Assembly: GCA_907165065.1 (NCBI GenBank)
Contig: OU015526.1
Location: 66,115,723 to 66,179,722, forward strand
Direction of reading: 5' to 3'
Length of the DNA stretch: 64,000 nucleotides
DNA from: Caprimulgus europaeus
Lineage: Eukaryota > Chordata > Aves > Caprimulgiformes > Caprimulgidae
In this document: positions 1 to 12,900 of the stretch, piece after piece
Layout: each line of letters opens with the position of its first letter
Numbering within the stretch: the stretch's first letter is position 1
The notes under the pieces: generated by a model
Told to the model about the DNA's origin: nothing
Database searches by the model: none
Seen by the model: only the letters and a program-made list of their open reading frames with translations
Program-made: the position numbers and the translations under genes

Positions 1-122
1 TAACAGCGGCAACAACAAAAAAAGCTGTTCTGCTCTGGTTTCATCACAGATCACTGATCCTGATTTTATTCCACTTTGTGCGCTTTATTCTTGAATACTT
101 TTGTCATTGACCTCGTTACAAG

Positions 123-380
123 AGCTAGATGAATGGATACACAAACCTGCACATTTTGTCAGCGCAGAAGAGGAGAGCGTTCAGTTTTCTGTCTATGGTA
201 ATCTTGTAGACTGGAATAATAGGAATGAGATTAAATCACGCATTCAACGGTTAAGAAGAAAACTTCTGCTATTTTATACAGTTCATCAGTTGCACTGCCA
301 ATCTGATATGGCCATGAACAAGTGTGAATGTGTTTTAGAGTATTCTTCCTACAAGAACCCTTTCAAGACCTTGCACACCG
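123..380 (+). CDS. Unassigned exon-like segment, left edge
   Basis: The frame is open from about 95 to 432 and has a mixed, protein-like composition (DEWIHKPAHFVSAEEE, then a basic stretch KSRIQRLRRKLLLF, then three Cys). An AG at 121-122 (gttacaag) could be the acceptor and ACCG|gtgagg at 381 a good donor, giving 258 nt with phase 1 on both sides. I do not recognise the family. It lies on the opposite strand to SMAD1, about 18 kb past its 3' end, so if real it belongs to a separate gene that begins left of the window and converges on SMAD1. It could also be a chance open frame or a decayed exon; the acceptor is weak because the tract before it is not very pyrimidine-rich. Confidence 0.35.
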
Positions 381-943
381 GTGAGGTGTTCAAGTCACCT
401 CTTTTTTTCCCCCCTTCCCCTCAACTCCATTAATTTCACAAGTTTGGTTTTCTCCCAAGACTATAGTCCCCAAATGTCAAACATGACAGGAACACTTCTT
501 ATTGCACTATCAATTATATACACCCCTTCTTTCAATGTTATGGAACAGTGATGACACAGGTCTCCTAGGACTGTGCACTCTTCAACCGCCTCTGATTTTA
601 CATTACTCTAACCTCATCCAAAACAAGCAAAATAATTCCTTAGAAGCTGGACCCCCTCTAGAGTTTCCTTCATCTACATTGTGACATATTATACAGTGTT
701 TTTATGTTTCCCCTATAGTCTTTCAATGTATGTGACCAAACATGCATTTTTTTGGTCTTTAGTAGACACAGCCCAATGAATTTTGGTCAGACTCACTGTT
801 TTACTGCTTTCTGATCTCCAAGACATGGAGTTCTCTTGGCTCATGTGCTCTTTTACCCAGTCATTGTTAATTCACTTAGCATCCTAGCTGAGGTATTCAG
901 AAGAGTACTTCAGTAGCTTTCCACATCAGCCTCTCTTTCTCCT

Positions 944-1056
944 GTTTTTTTTTGTTTTTTTGTTGTTGTTAGCTTGTTTTGTATTGTTTTGGGGTTTTTT
1001 TGAGGGAGGTGTTGTTTGTGGCTTGTTTTTTTGTTTTGGTTTGGGTTTTTTCCCCC
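944..1056 (+). repeat. T-rich / GTTTT low-complexity tract
   Basis: Runs of T broken by single G or GG (GTTTT-type) for about 110 nt. It lies just upstream of the acceptor-like tract at 1081-1110 and may be intronic if the exon pair at the left edge is real. The rest of 381-943 shows nothing I can name. Confidence 0.8.
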
Positions 1057-1225
1057 ATTTCAAATTTAAGTCATCTTCCTTTTTGTGTTCTCTCTGCTTC
1101 TTTTCCCCAGGGGTATCAGAAGAATAAAAATGTGCACCTCATAGTTACTCCATCACAGTCTGCAAACTTGTCCAAGATTTAAGCAAATGATCTGTTTTAA
1201 CCTCCTTGCTGCAAATCTACCCCAG

Positions 1226-1380
1226 ATGTTGAAGAAAACAGTACTGCTGGTTACTCACAAAACAGCAGTCTTCCTTCTGAGCCAATACTATATCAAACAT
1301 CCCGTAAAGTGTTAGAAAGTATTGTGCCATGGAGCAAGGGTGCAGGGAGGCATAAATCTTCAGACAAAATGTGCAGCTGA
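1226..1380 (+). CDS. Unassigned terminal exon-like segment
   Basis: After the acceptor-like tract ctaccccag the frame (G)AT GTT GAA is open for 52 codons to a TGA at 1378-1380. The predicted peptide is Ser/Glu-rich, containing EENSTAGYSQNSSLPSEP and ending DKMCS. Its phase fits the donor at 380 exactly, since G+AT makes Asp. The same frame is also open from 1111 (after ttttccccag) to a TAA at 1180-1182, with only two stops between the two parts. Either segment could be the last exon of the gene hinted at by 123-380. No family is recognised, and chance is a real alternative. Confidence 0.25.
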
Positions 1381-2894
1381 ATCCCAGTCATTATAAGATA
1401 ACAGAAAAAGAGCGTTCTGTAACTTCTCACAGCAGAAACAGTTATCACTATTAGCATCTTTGCCAAATTCCACCATGCAAATTTACATTCCGTCTAACTG
1501 GCTTCCCCTTGCGGTTTTAGTTGGATTCGTTGGTTCTTCCCTTCTCTGGCAGCACTCTGATTTCCCTGCTCTGTTCACCTCCTCTTTAAGAAGTCCCGAA
1601 GTAATCTTCGTGCACATTATTCTAACGATATTTAATATGTTCGTAGACATAGCTATAAGCAATGTGCTGCAAAGGCAAATACAAAACTAACAATATGATC
1701 TAAATGAAATTAAAACGGGACAAATAATTGATGAAATTAAATACACAGCATCAGCTTGAAACTCACCAGCTTTTCCCTGAACATATAAAGTTGTACTTCT
1801 GGTAGGAACTCTTTATTGGTCCCTCCCTCTCTACGTTAAAACCTCTGGCATGCCTGCAGTCACTATAGTCATATATATGGTTCTGGTTACAGAATTATGA
1901 AATTCACACCACTTACAAGAAGAAATTATGATTTCTTAGAGATGAGATTTTATTTAATCAATTTTTTCTCCCTCTGTGAGGCTGGGAAGGCTGTTGTAAG
2001 AAGGCTCTTCTATGCTCCCAAATCTCTTTCTCCACTATGCTGCAAAATGAATTTCTCATTCAGGAATACAAATTCAGTGGCAATTCCTACACTGACTACT
2101 CACATTGCACTTGCAGTGTAGCATCTGGTTGTCTTCACTCTCTCTCTTCCTCCAATATTTCTCCATTCTGCATTTAACAGTCCACCCTCCTCACTTGCAA
2201 ATGCATGTTCTTGGCTAGTATGACTGCAACTAGATTAGTGGTTTCATTGCTGTTACAGGAGTCTCCTCCACTGCAACCTAAAACAGCTGCCTGAAGCAAC
2301 AAACAAGTGTCCATTTGTGGCAAGGGTTAAATGCTACCTGCAGACCAGGTTTAGCCAAGTTACAGAAGGACTACAGTCCCTGCCACAGTACAAACTGAAA
2401 CTATAGTGGCAACTGCATGACCACTTATCCTTTATTTTAGAGGACCCCTCTCAATTAATTTAAGTTCTCACACAAGCAGAGAAAACTGAACCAATTTCCT
2501 TTTTGCAGCACAACACTAGGGAAGGCAACTGCCCATTACAGTCTTATTTTCAGGAAAGAGCACCAGCTTTTTAATAAGAACAGTCTCGGCACTTTGGACA
2601 AAACATTCCTTCTGTGACATCTTAGAAGATAATTGGACACCTGAAATAAAAACAATAGGAAACATATTCACAGCTAAAAGTTTGTCCATTTAAATGCAAC
2701 ACAAGCCCAGGCCTCAGGTTTTGCATTCATGACTAGGGCAAGGAAATAGCACAAAAAGAAGCAAATCTCCCCAAAGGCTCATTAACAACTATACAAACAG
2801 GTTTGCTGTGTACTGGCATTCAAAGGTTTGATGACAAAGGCAAGGACAGAGCACAAGTCAGCTCCCTGGCTAGGTCTGGAGACAAAAGCCTTAC
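1381..2894. other. Intergenic, no gene recognised
   Basis: AT-rich, non-repetitive. A 76-codon plus-strand frame (1460-1690) and a 55-codon minus-strand frame that overlaps it cannot both be coding and neither resembles a known protein. If the unassigned plus-strand gene is real, its 3' UTR would lie here, but no convincing AATAAA with a GT-rich follow-up was seen close to 1380. Confidence 0.5.
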
Positions 2895-3017
2895 CGCAGC
2901 TTTCCAGGTTCAGCAACCTACAAAGAAGGGTTGACTCCAAGAGCTGAGCAGATTCACTGTACTCATGCTGGTGAGGAGCTGTAAGGCTGTCAGAGCTGTT
3001 AGAGCTGCCTGAGGAAG
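2895..3017 (-). other. Isolated exon-like segment, unassigned
   Basis: On the minus strand, atctttttccag is followed by 123 nt open in one frame and then TGCG|gtaagg. The encoded peptide is Ser-rich at first (SSGSSNSSDSLTAPHQHEYS) and then Leu-rich (LLESTLLCRLLNLESC). Phase 1 on both sides. I do not recognise it. No neighbouring exon with matching phase was found on either side, so this may be chance. Confidence 0.2.
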
Positions 3018-6000
3018 CTGGAAAAAGATATTTGCTCTTTCAGCTTTGGCTGAGACCTACTAAAGAGTATCTGAAGAAAGAAGAGGAAAATGTCATCTTA
3101 AATAACTATGGTTTATATTTTTGTAACATTTTTATAAACAAGGGAGCTGAAGTTTCTTCACAGAACCTTACAGCAATGACTACATTTTCTTGTTGGTATG
3201 AACTGAGCTATGATTGCACATTAGTGAGAAATGACATCAACCATTACAGGAAAGTTTTCTACTGCTTATGCACAAGTTTTTTTAATTGTTCATGATGAGC
3301 TGCCTGATATAAAATGACATATAAAGAACAGTTAAAAAAAATATTTTCTTATAAAAGCAACTGACTTTTCTATAAATGTTCACATTTCTCAGAAAATAAA
3401 AATAAAATTACTACATGGGGAAAAAAAACCATAAACATGATTCAGATAGACTACTGGTTGTAAAAGCAAGTTAAATTATGTTTTCCAAGGCTGATTTGTT
3501 GTTAAAATTATAAACCTGGAAGGGCAAGTAACTTGCCAGAAAAATACTAATTTTTTTCCTTTCAATTAAGAAAGCATTTAAAGCCTTGGCTCAAAGAGCA
3601 TGTTTTTCTCCATGGTCACCAATGACTCATGATATCAAAATATTTCTCATGTAGTCAGTTATGGCACAGCTGAAAAGGAAATCATTAATTGCCTCCTCCT
3701 GATTATTTTTGATGCAGCGATGAAACTACAGCAAGTATATTAGTAAACATAAGAAGTAAAACACAATCTGACACTTGACTTTGACAAGGCATCCTCATTC
3801 TCAGACACTAAGGGAAGGCTTGATTGGCTGCAATTTCTAAGTTCTGTAGGAGTTGACAAAGACAGGAGTAGGAGACCGACACTTTGAAGTGGCTAAATAA
3901 CAATCCTCCTCCCCCCCACTCCAGTGTGCTAAAGATTTATGAGGTTGGTATGAAGTTAGCACAATCTTATACACCAAAAAGTGAATACCCTAGTTCACAA
4001 GGTAAAGCATACAGCGGGGCAAGGAATGATGAATGCAAAACTCATTTTACAACTTGAACATTAAGAGTAAAGACATCATCTTTCATGCATTCAAGTGTTT
4101 TCCCCTGCATCTCTAATAGCATTGGTGCTCAAGAGGTCTCTGTCTCAACATCCTGATGCTGAGTGCTTCACAAGCAGGTGAAAACCACAATTGGTGGAAG
4201 TGAGATAGTGGCTAGAATTGTCCATAGGAACATAACATTGCAGCAAAACATATCAAGACACATTTTTGGTTCCAGGATGACATGGCCAAGATGAAGAGGA
4301 AGACCAAGCCCATGATAAGTCTGATAATCTGGATTCAAGATCAAGATATAGGAAAACCAAAATGTTTCCAGTTGAGGCCAAACCCATGTTGTGAACAGGG
4401 AAGCCCAATTCCTGCAGTCCACCTAAGTGTCTTAAACACGAGGCTATCATTTATCATGCAGGAAGTCTCTGTTTCCCTGGTGTGTATGTATGAGCACACA
4501 TGTTGTGTTTGCACGCTTACTCTCCAGTGTGCCCACAAAAGTAAGATTTTGTTCTCCTTATAACACAGAATTGTTTAGTGATTTAAATGTCTATTTTTTC
4601 CAGGCTGCTGCAGCAGATGGGAGTGAAAAGGACAGAGGAAAGATTCTGCTAAGACTCCACATCATATGATCAATCCATCAGAAACATGGTAATACAACAT
4701 TGTAAGAGGCTGGCAAACTAAGTTAGAAAGGGCTTGTTAAAGAGCATTTTGGGTCATATTGTGTATTGTTGCTTTATACCACAAAATAAACACCTTTATG
4801 CTAGTACAACCTACATTTACAAAGCTTATGCTAATGCTAGAAAAAATATTTCTATATTCTAATGCCGTAGAATTAAAATGAAAGAAGAATCTTTAAATAG
4901 GACAAAAATGCCAGCAAAAATTCCCAAACACCAAACAAAGCAAAACAAACAAAAAAAAGGCTACAATCATAATCGATGCAGCTGCATAGGGAAAATTAGC
5001 ATACAGAATACGAAAAGCAATAAAAATATCTGTTGCTAGCACCAGCTAATACGGGTCTAGAAAGGAAATTGGGAATCCTTCTGTCCAGAAGTTGGTATTT
5101 TTATCCAATTACTTTCCAAATTAGGCCAATCTTTAGAAAAGAATTCTATGTTCCAACTGTAACCCCACCTCAATGCATCATTATATTACGTTGCAAGAAG
5201 CAAAGATGCAAAGATGTTCCACCAGCACTTTTCACCCCCTGCTCAGTGGCAGTTAAGTATTAATTTGTTCTCTGAAAACTAGTATTTTTCTTTAGCACAT
5301 AGAAATAAAATAGAGAAATAATTCGTGTGACTCTTGCCTTCAGGGTCACTTACTTCTTTTGGCCAGAAGGGGAAGCTAGCGCTATGTATTTTTGTCACAC
5401 AGCCTGTATGTATTCTGAACACATCTGAATTCAGTATTACTTCATCAGCACAATCATAAATCTACCCTGTTCGGCCATGGCAGACTTTTAATGACCCGAG
5501 GAATTTAAACACATCAAACATTTATTCAGAGTGCATTCAGCGGGCTTCAGAATGTAAAATATAAAAGTTGCACCTCTGCTGGTATGAATTCCATCTCGGT
5601 TCTGTTTGGGAGAGTTACTCACAGAAGACCAGCAGCAAGTGGCTGGAACCCTATTTAGGAGTCCTTTACAGAGAGTTTCTGATATCCCAGCAGAATTTGC
5701 TGTTGCCTTCTCTATGGCTGTTGCTGTAAATTAGGTATCCCCATGTAACACAGGGCTTATGTAGGAATGTCATCTTGTTTCCTACCTACACAAGAAAAAA
5801 AAAAAAAAAAAGCATAAATTTTAACCAGTAGTTCTGTTTCTGTGTTAAGCCATTTATTCAGGGTATGAGTGTGGGGAACAAACTGAAAACTTTGTATGAC
5901 AGGTATGAAGAGTTGCCTTGTTGCATAAATCAATGTTAAAGGACTTTTATGTTTTATTGTTGAGAACGAAGAAGAGAAATCTGCAGTGTTCATCTCAAAT

Positions 6001-9000
6001 GACTCGTAGTCATCAGCATCCTTTGTCCTTTTCAGACCAGATGCAACTGTATTTATGTGATTTTTTTTCAATTTTAGTAGAAAAGGAGACAGACTGAACA
6101 ACTGAGTTTTTTCTTGCTGATCAGCTTCTCAGCATTAAACAAATGCCTATTTGATTAAAGCTAATCTATCAACCATGTTAGGTGGCCTTTCTCACAGTGC
6201 TGTGGAAAGAAACCGCAGCAGTAATATGCCAAAAGCTGGATCTAGTTCTTTCCAAATTTTCTAGTTTTGTGTCTATCTATGTGCCTCTAATGTGGCCTCA
6301 ACTCAGACCTTCTGCCTATTTCTGCTAGCAGCTATACCAGCTTCCAGGAGTGCTCCAGCTCTCTGCTCAGCTGGAGACAGACTATTAAAATCATTAATGG
6401 ATGAAACATTAAAAAAAACAAAACAAAACAGCGGAACACCCAATTACAAGGTTGTGTTACATATATATATTTATACACACACCATTCCTTGTTCTTGGTT
6501 TCTGCTTGTTCCAGGAGAATATATTCCTAGTGCTATTTCCTTCTCATGTAAGAAGACTGATACTAGAACACAATAAATAGATGCTGAGTACCAGTGAGGC
6601 TGTCAGTCACCAACAACGGAGGTCTGACAGAAGGCCTTTCATGCCCATTAGATCTTAAAAATGACCTAAAATGGTGAGATAAGCAAAAATGGACAGTGTT
6701 GCATTAAAAGTATTCCAGGAGGCCTCCTTTGTTGAAGTCTCTCTTCCCCACCACCATCCCTTTCTGCTGCTGACTTCTTGTACCTACTTATTCTTAAAAA
6801 AGACTGAATGAGTGGAGACTCTAAGGATTAGAACAGCAGAGTTACTTGGGGAATGAGAAGTCTCTTGAAGGGAAGTGATCTTGATTTTGTCTTTTAAAAA
6901 GCTTTTCATATTTTATACAACACACTGGGCTATAAAGATCTTTTTAAAAAGAGCAACATCTTTAACAAAAAAAAACCCAACAAAACACCAAATCCAAAAC
7001 AAACAAACAAGAAAATCAGAGTTCAAGTCAGAGCTCTCAGCTCTTAATCCACATTTCAGAATCACATGTCAATGACATTTCACCTCTTCTGCGCTACTGT
7101 TCAACTGAAGGAAAAGTAAACAGGCACTCAAATAATCACTTACTTTAGCCAGTGTTCTGGAAAAACGGCATTTCAGGAGTTAAAGCCTCATCATCTGTCC
7201 ATCTAATTGTGGAAAGCATAAAAATTCTGATGTCATCTCCTGAGAGTGAATCCATTCTTACAACTAAGCCTATGACAAGAATAAAAATGGCATCAACAAC
7301 CTGTTTTAATGACACTGTTTGTATCATTTCCAATTACAAAAGTAACATTTCTCCAAAGTCATTAGTGCCCTGCCATTATAGCTGTCATGGATTCTCCAGT
7401 CTTGCTGCTCCAGTCTGAGAAAGACTCTGGGTAGGTTCCTGTTAGGAATATTGATAAGTCTCAGGAGAAGCTCTTTTCCAGATGGTCTCGTATGAGGCAT
7501 TCATACTCCAGCCATTCCCCATGAAGGTTAAATGCTGTTAGCAGAACACGTTCTCCAGCAGAAAGTGAGGTTTGTCACTAGGATAGCTGGGCAAATCACT
7601 AAATTTTTTAGCTGTAACTCATCTTCACTTTAACTACATAAGCATATGGAACAAGGATAAGAGGGGAAAATATTCCTGCCTGTTTTATATTAAAACAGTA
7701 TGTCTCACTAGGCATGAAAATATGCTGAAGTGACAAAGGGATCCTCAACATCAGCATCTCTGACACAATTCAGCTCTTAAAATGTTCAGACCAAGCCCTA
7801 AACAATCAGCCACAGCACAGAGCCGGAAAGCATCCAAGAAAACATCAAGGACACCTGTGCTATTCCCAATATACATTTTTCTAACCTGTCATTGACAACC
7901 TCCAATAACCAATTCTCCAAAACCTATTCAGATAACTTGTTACAGTGTTTTACTAGCTTTAGTGATAGGAATTTCTCCCCCCTGCCCCCAGTATTAAACT
8001 AAATTCTGTTCTCTGCAATTTAAGCCTGCCATTTCTTGCCCTATTCCCCATGAAGTAAAGAGATTGAACTCTTCCTCCTCAGAATAGCTTTCTATGCATG
8101 TTTCAAGACCTCCAGGTTTGTTGCAAAAATGTGAGTACAAGACAAACAGGTCAAGTAGAACCACCAAGGATACTCTTTCCTACCTAGTCCATATATCCAC
8201 ATAGATTTTTATTCTTGTTGCAGTGTTGGATATCACATTTGCCCCTATTAAATAGCAGGCTATTTTTTCAGCTACAACATTGTCCATCTCAGTACCTCAA
8301 GGGCTTTAGGATTCAATGCAAACAGAAGGAAAGTTGGTCTTCATTTCTCACTTTTCTGGTCTTTGCTACAATTAATAAAAACCAAACCAAAACAAAAACC
8401 AACACAAAAATCTTATTTTAATGTTTTATCATAAATCCATTCCTCTAACCTTTGCAGTTCAATTTAAATCACATGTATTCACTATTATATTTTAGAACAA
8501 AACTTTTCATAAATAATGATAATAATACAGTGAGTATAGTGAGCTCTGACAGGCAGTTTCCTCACTTGATTCTCCCACCAAGCACACAAACACTCCTGGA
8601 TTACTTAATGATGACTGCAGTGTCTCAGAAGCTCAGACAACAGGGCAGCATGTATTTTAGTGAGGGTTATTTCTGAAGAGTTTAGAGTCAGCCTTTCTGG
8701 AAGAAGACTACAAGTACAGACCTAATGCTAGTTATCTAACCAGATCCTTTCTTAATTCATCCATTCTAAATAACAAAAACCATATTTTAAAGTCTGACCT
8801 GTAAAAAAATAACCCTTTTTTGTTCCTTGTGATCTGTGAAAAAGGTGATAGTATATGCATTTTTTTCCCTTGAAATAACAGGAAAAGAAAACAAAAATCT
8901 TTTGCCTCCCTTCACTTTAATGCAACTCCTGAAGGGTGTCCCCCCATTTTTGTTTTTTGGGGTTTTTTTTTGTTTTTTTTAAACAGTGACTCTCAGATGC

Positions 9001-9479
9001 TTGTTGGATAAATATTTCAACACTTACTTCGGAATGAACAGTAAACGCTTACACCACCACCCCCCCGTTTTCTTTTAAGAGTTTTAGTTTTAAAAGTGAT
9101 CAGAGAAACAGAGTCAAAAAATAAAAGGCAAGAACAAAAAAAAGTTTCATCCAAGGGAACTATCTCTGCTGATCAACCTTTTCTATAGACTAATCTGGAC
9201 AGTCCCCATGATCAATTTGCAGGGTATACAAAATTTAAAATTTTGGCTCAGTTACATGTGTAAGAGTCCTGGAGTTATTCCTGGAGTTCTTCCTCCCCTC
9301 ATTCTCCCAAGAGCCTTATGAAAGCATCAGGAGATGATGAGTGTATCAGGATTCCCAGGAATATACGACAGAACTCTGCTGTATTTCTACTGGGGTGACA
9401 ATCACTAAAGGCAAGCTGCAGAGACAACATTTTGTATAAAATACATACATGCATAACTATAAAACAAAACCATTTGGCT
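3018..9479. other. Intergenic, no gene recognised
   Basis: AT-rich unique sequence. It contains an A18 run at 5794-5811, A-rich CAAA islands near 4925-4960, 6967-7010 and 8382-8410, a T-rich tract near 8948-8980, and a 36-codon exon-like minus-strand segment at 5354-5461 with a strong donor (GAA|gtaagt) but a poor acceptor. None of the open frames matches a family I know. Confidence 0.5.
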
Positions 9480-9990
9480 AGGTGCTCATCCTACTAAAAA
9501 GGCTTGGAGACCACAGACTGGAAATGTTGCAAAATGCAATTCTCAGATGTATTAAGAGAAGTGTTACAAGAAATGAAGTCATCATTTCACCTTACTCAGC
9601 TCCCCACTCAATAGCTCTGAAGTACTGGTGAGGCCGCAAGTAGACTACAACACTCACTTTCAGGCACCTTACTAGAAGAGGTGTAAGCAAACTGAAACCC
9701 AGAGGAAAACTTCACCCAGTAAAAGCAAAGAATTTGAAAAATTAGGTTTTTGACAAGGGGAGAACTGGAAAAGTAGGGGAAGGAGTGAGAACATACCTTT
9801 CTTCAAGGCATAATGTGTTACGAAGATGACAGTGAATGATTTGCTGCACCACCATCAAAAGCAGACTAAATAGTAATCAGTTTCATTTGTAGAAAGGCAA
9901 ACTGAAACCAAATCATAGAAGAAACATTCTAACTACAAAGGTGAATAAGAACTGGAACAGGCTACATAGGGAGACTGCAAAATACCTTCC
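9480..9990 (+). mobile_element. Degenerate old CR1-like LINE fragment
   Basis: The part around 9600-9710 resembles the CR1 stretch on a GCTCTGGTGAGGCC-type motif, and 9947-9990 (actggaacaggctacatagg) resembles the CR1 3' segment that reads CACTGGAACAGGTTACC in consensus. Similarity is patchy with many indels, so this is an old copy; boundaries are approximate. Confidence 0.4.
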
Positions 9991-12900
9991 ATTTAATTTT
10001 TACTTAATCCCAATACAGAGTTCTTCTGTCCATACCATGTACCACCTGAAAGTGCACATGATGCAGCCAGCCCATCACCTGACCAGGATTTACTGCACTT
10101 CTGCATATGCGTAACGTGTGAGGCTCAAACGCTCTACAGATGCAGCATTCCTAAAGGAATCCCTCTCAAATCTTTAAAAAATATTTTCTCCCTCCTCATA
10201 GCCCTCAAGGCTTTTAAACTGATCTTTTCAGAGGCCAAAATTCATACTTCCTCTGAAGAGCACAGCATCTGTTCCACTGCGAGATCTCTCCCTGTTGCTG
10301 GGTCAGCTTTAGCCAGAAGGAAACCACACGGAGCAGCATCACACCAGATTCTTCCCTTTCCTCCCATAAGACCTACAGAGGCAGAATTCATTTGGGTGAG
10401 GTGGCAGGGAAAGAAGTGAAGCAGAACCCTGTACTCCCCCTCCTCAAGTATCAGGAATATAATTTCTCACCTCTTTTCATCCAGCTTTCCAGGAAAATAA
10501 AACAAAACAACAAAAAACAAACACAAAAAAACCCAAATCCACAAGAGATCACCACTTAAGCACATTTGATGAGGAAAAATAAGCAGTGATGCATCCCAAG
10601 CTTGGTCCTGTCATTAACATTGTGTATTTCCAAAGCATTGTGCTATGTGAATATTACTTCCAACCTAGCCTGAGTTTGATTCTACACACTATGCATGTTT
10701 CATTTGGTCAGACACCACCACCCCTCAACTTTAGTTACTTAGTCCACTATCACTTTGAGAGGTGCTATGGTATATCTAAAGAGTATAAGCACCTACAGAG
10801 CAAAAGAACTCCAGGACCACACGAAGACCCGGGCCCTGTGCAACTGCTATGTCAGTAGCTACTGAGTACTATAAAAATGAGACTGAGCTCCATTTTTCAG
10901 GCACAGTAATTTCAGGTACTCTGCTACTTGGATAGTCAGAGAAAATTCATACACAGCTCACAACAGTTGCTGCTAGAGAACAGCAAGAAGCACAGTCAGC
11001 TCCTACAAACATCACAAACTCATTTGTTTGGCTGTTCTCAGACCTGTGCTCCTTTGAAAGTGACTAAAGGGAGCAACTGCCAGGCACAAAAACCCCATAT
11101 TGAGCAAAGTAAATCAGTGTTTTCCGTTCTCACCTGTGGCTTACAAAAAATAAAGTCTTATAGAATTTGTCTTCTCAAAAGAAAGAGAATTTAAAATTCA
11201 ATTCCAGTTGCAGAATTTGTACCTTAGTGGTGAGCCAGCAACACCAGGTTAAATAGGTCAGACTTGGAGTCTGTCAGCTACACTCCCAACAACCCACAAA
11301 CAGGATACTTTAAAAAACCCAAACAAACAAACAAAAAAACCCCAACACAAATGTTTGTATTTCCAGGTATACACTAAATACCTTCTCATGGTACCACATT
11401 AACTTATATTCTAATTTATTTCATTAACCAGCCCTTTTACTATGCTCTTAAAAACCTCTGTAAGAGCTTAGAGGAGGAAAGATTTGGAAAGAGGAAGCAG
11501 GCTACAAGGAATGAGAGGCAGGAACTTCACCAAGAGTGTTCTGGTTCTGCATTTGAAAAACCAAAACCAAATCCATAGATCATACATGTGAAAATAGGGA
11601 AATTCAGAGTGCCTAATTATTATATATGCCTACAGAGGATATCATCAGTCTACTGTTACATTACACAGTATTCTTTTTGAGGAAATTAAGCCAGCTTTTA
11701 CTGACATACTAACCAGCACACAGGAGTACATTGTATTCCATCTCTGACAATTAATAATAATGTATGCTACCTCTCTGGTTTTTTACTACTTTTTGTCATC
11801 AGAAACTTCAGATGATCAGAGAAAGCCCAGCCTCGCTTCTCGTGCTGCAGGCCCAGCCCAGATCCTGTGTAAGTAACAGCCCTCAGGCATGCAGGCTTTC
11901 ACCCACAACTGCTGTACCCAAAATGTTGGTGTCCCACATCAATTTTTAGAAAAAGACTTAAAAATGTGTAAGGCAGCATCCGGTATCTACGCATTCATCC
12001 AGCATGTGGAAGCCAGTCACAGCCACGTCTTCCGAACTCACGTGGCACCGATTCGTTACCAGATGGAGATGACTAACAGTGTTATTTGGATTAGGCTCTC
12101 AGCTACACTCAGTCCCCTACAAGGGCTGTTTCCTGTTTATGTGACAGGCGTGTCACATTTTTCAGGCATGCCATATACAGTTGTGGAAATAATGAATTTT
12201 GACTGGGCTTCTTGTATAAGCCACCTGTGTGAGGCCATGGTGATATCCAAGGCAAAGAGACACAGTAATGTTAGAAAACACAAGGGGTAAGCAGAGCATG
12301 GAGAGAAACAAAAGGAAGGCCACACACTCTGCATATGCTTTCACCCACCTCACCATTTGAAGGAAAACCAGCGCAAGAACACCCAGACAACTCTGAAGTA
12401 ACACTGAAAATAAACAACACACACAATGACATCACCCACCTGTGATCAGGCAATCCTTTCCCCCCACTCTAGTCCAACATGATGCTCACATACAAGACGG
12501 CCTCCATGCACGTTCAGCTGTGAAGCTCCAGGTCTGACCAATGTGCCTGGGATTATTCCACATAACGGCACAGCCACACCCCAGTCACCCACCCACAGCT
12601 GCTGGCACAGAAAGGAACGTTTCCTGTACTTTCTCAAGTGGCGATAAGAAAACCTGTCTGTGAACCCACTTCCCTGATACTTCCTCAGCCAGCCACTCTT
12701 CCTGTACCTGCTCTTCACCAGCTCAGCTCCCCAGCTACATCAGCGTCACCACTGCTGCTCCTCTTGCTCCTCTCTGACAAGGCGGTCATCGACGCACTGC
12801 TGGCTTCAGTTTGTTTCTTAGGGTGACTGGGGCAGAGAAGGGAGAGAAATTAGACTAAGAACAGCTTTCAGTTCTCTTCAACTCCCTAACCAGTTTTGCT

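Noticed and set aside
11889-12290. 133-codon plus-strand frame
   Set aside because: It overlaps three minus-strand frames in 12137-12453, with no domain, signal peptide or splice support.
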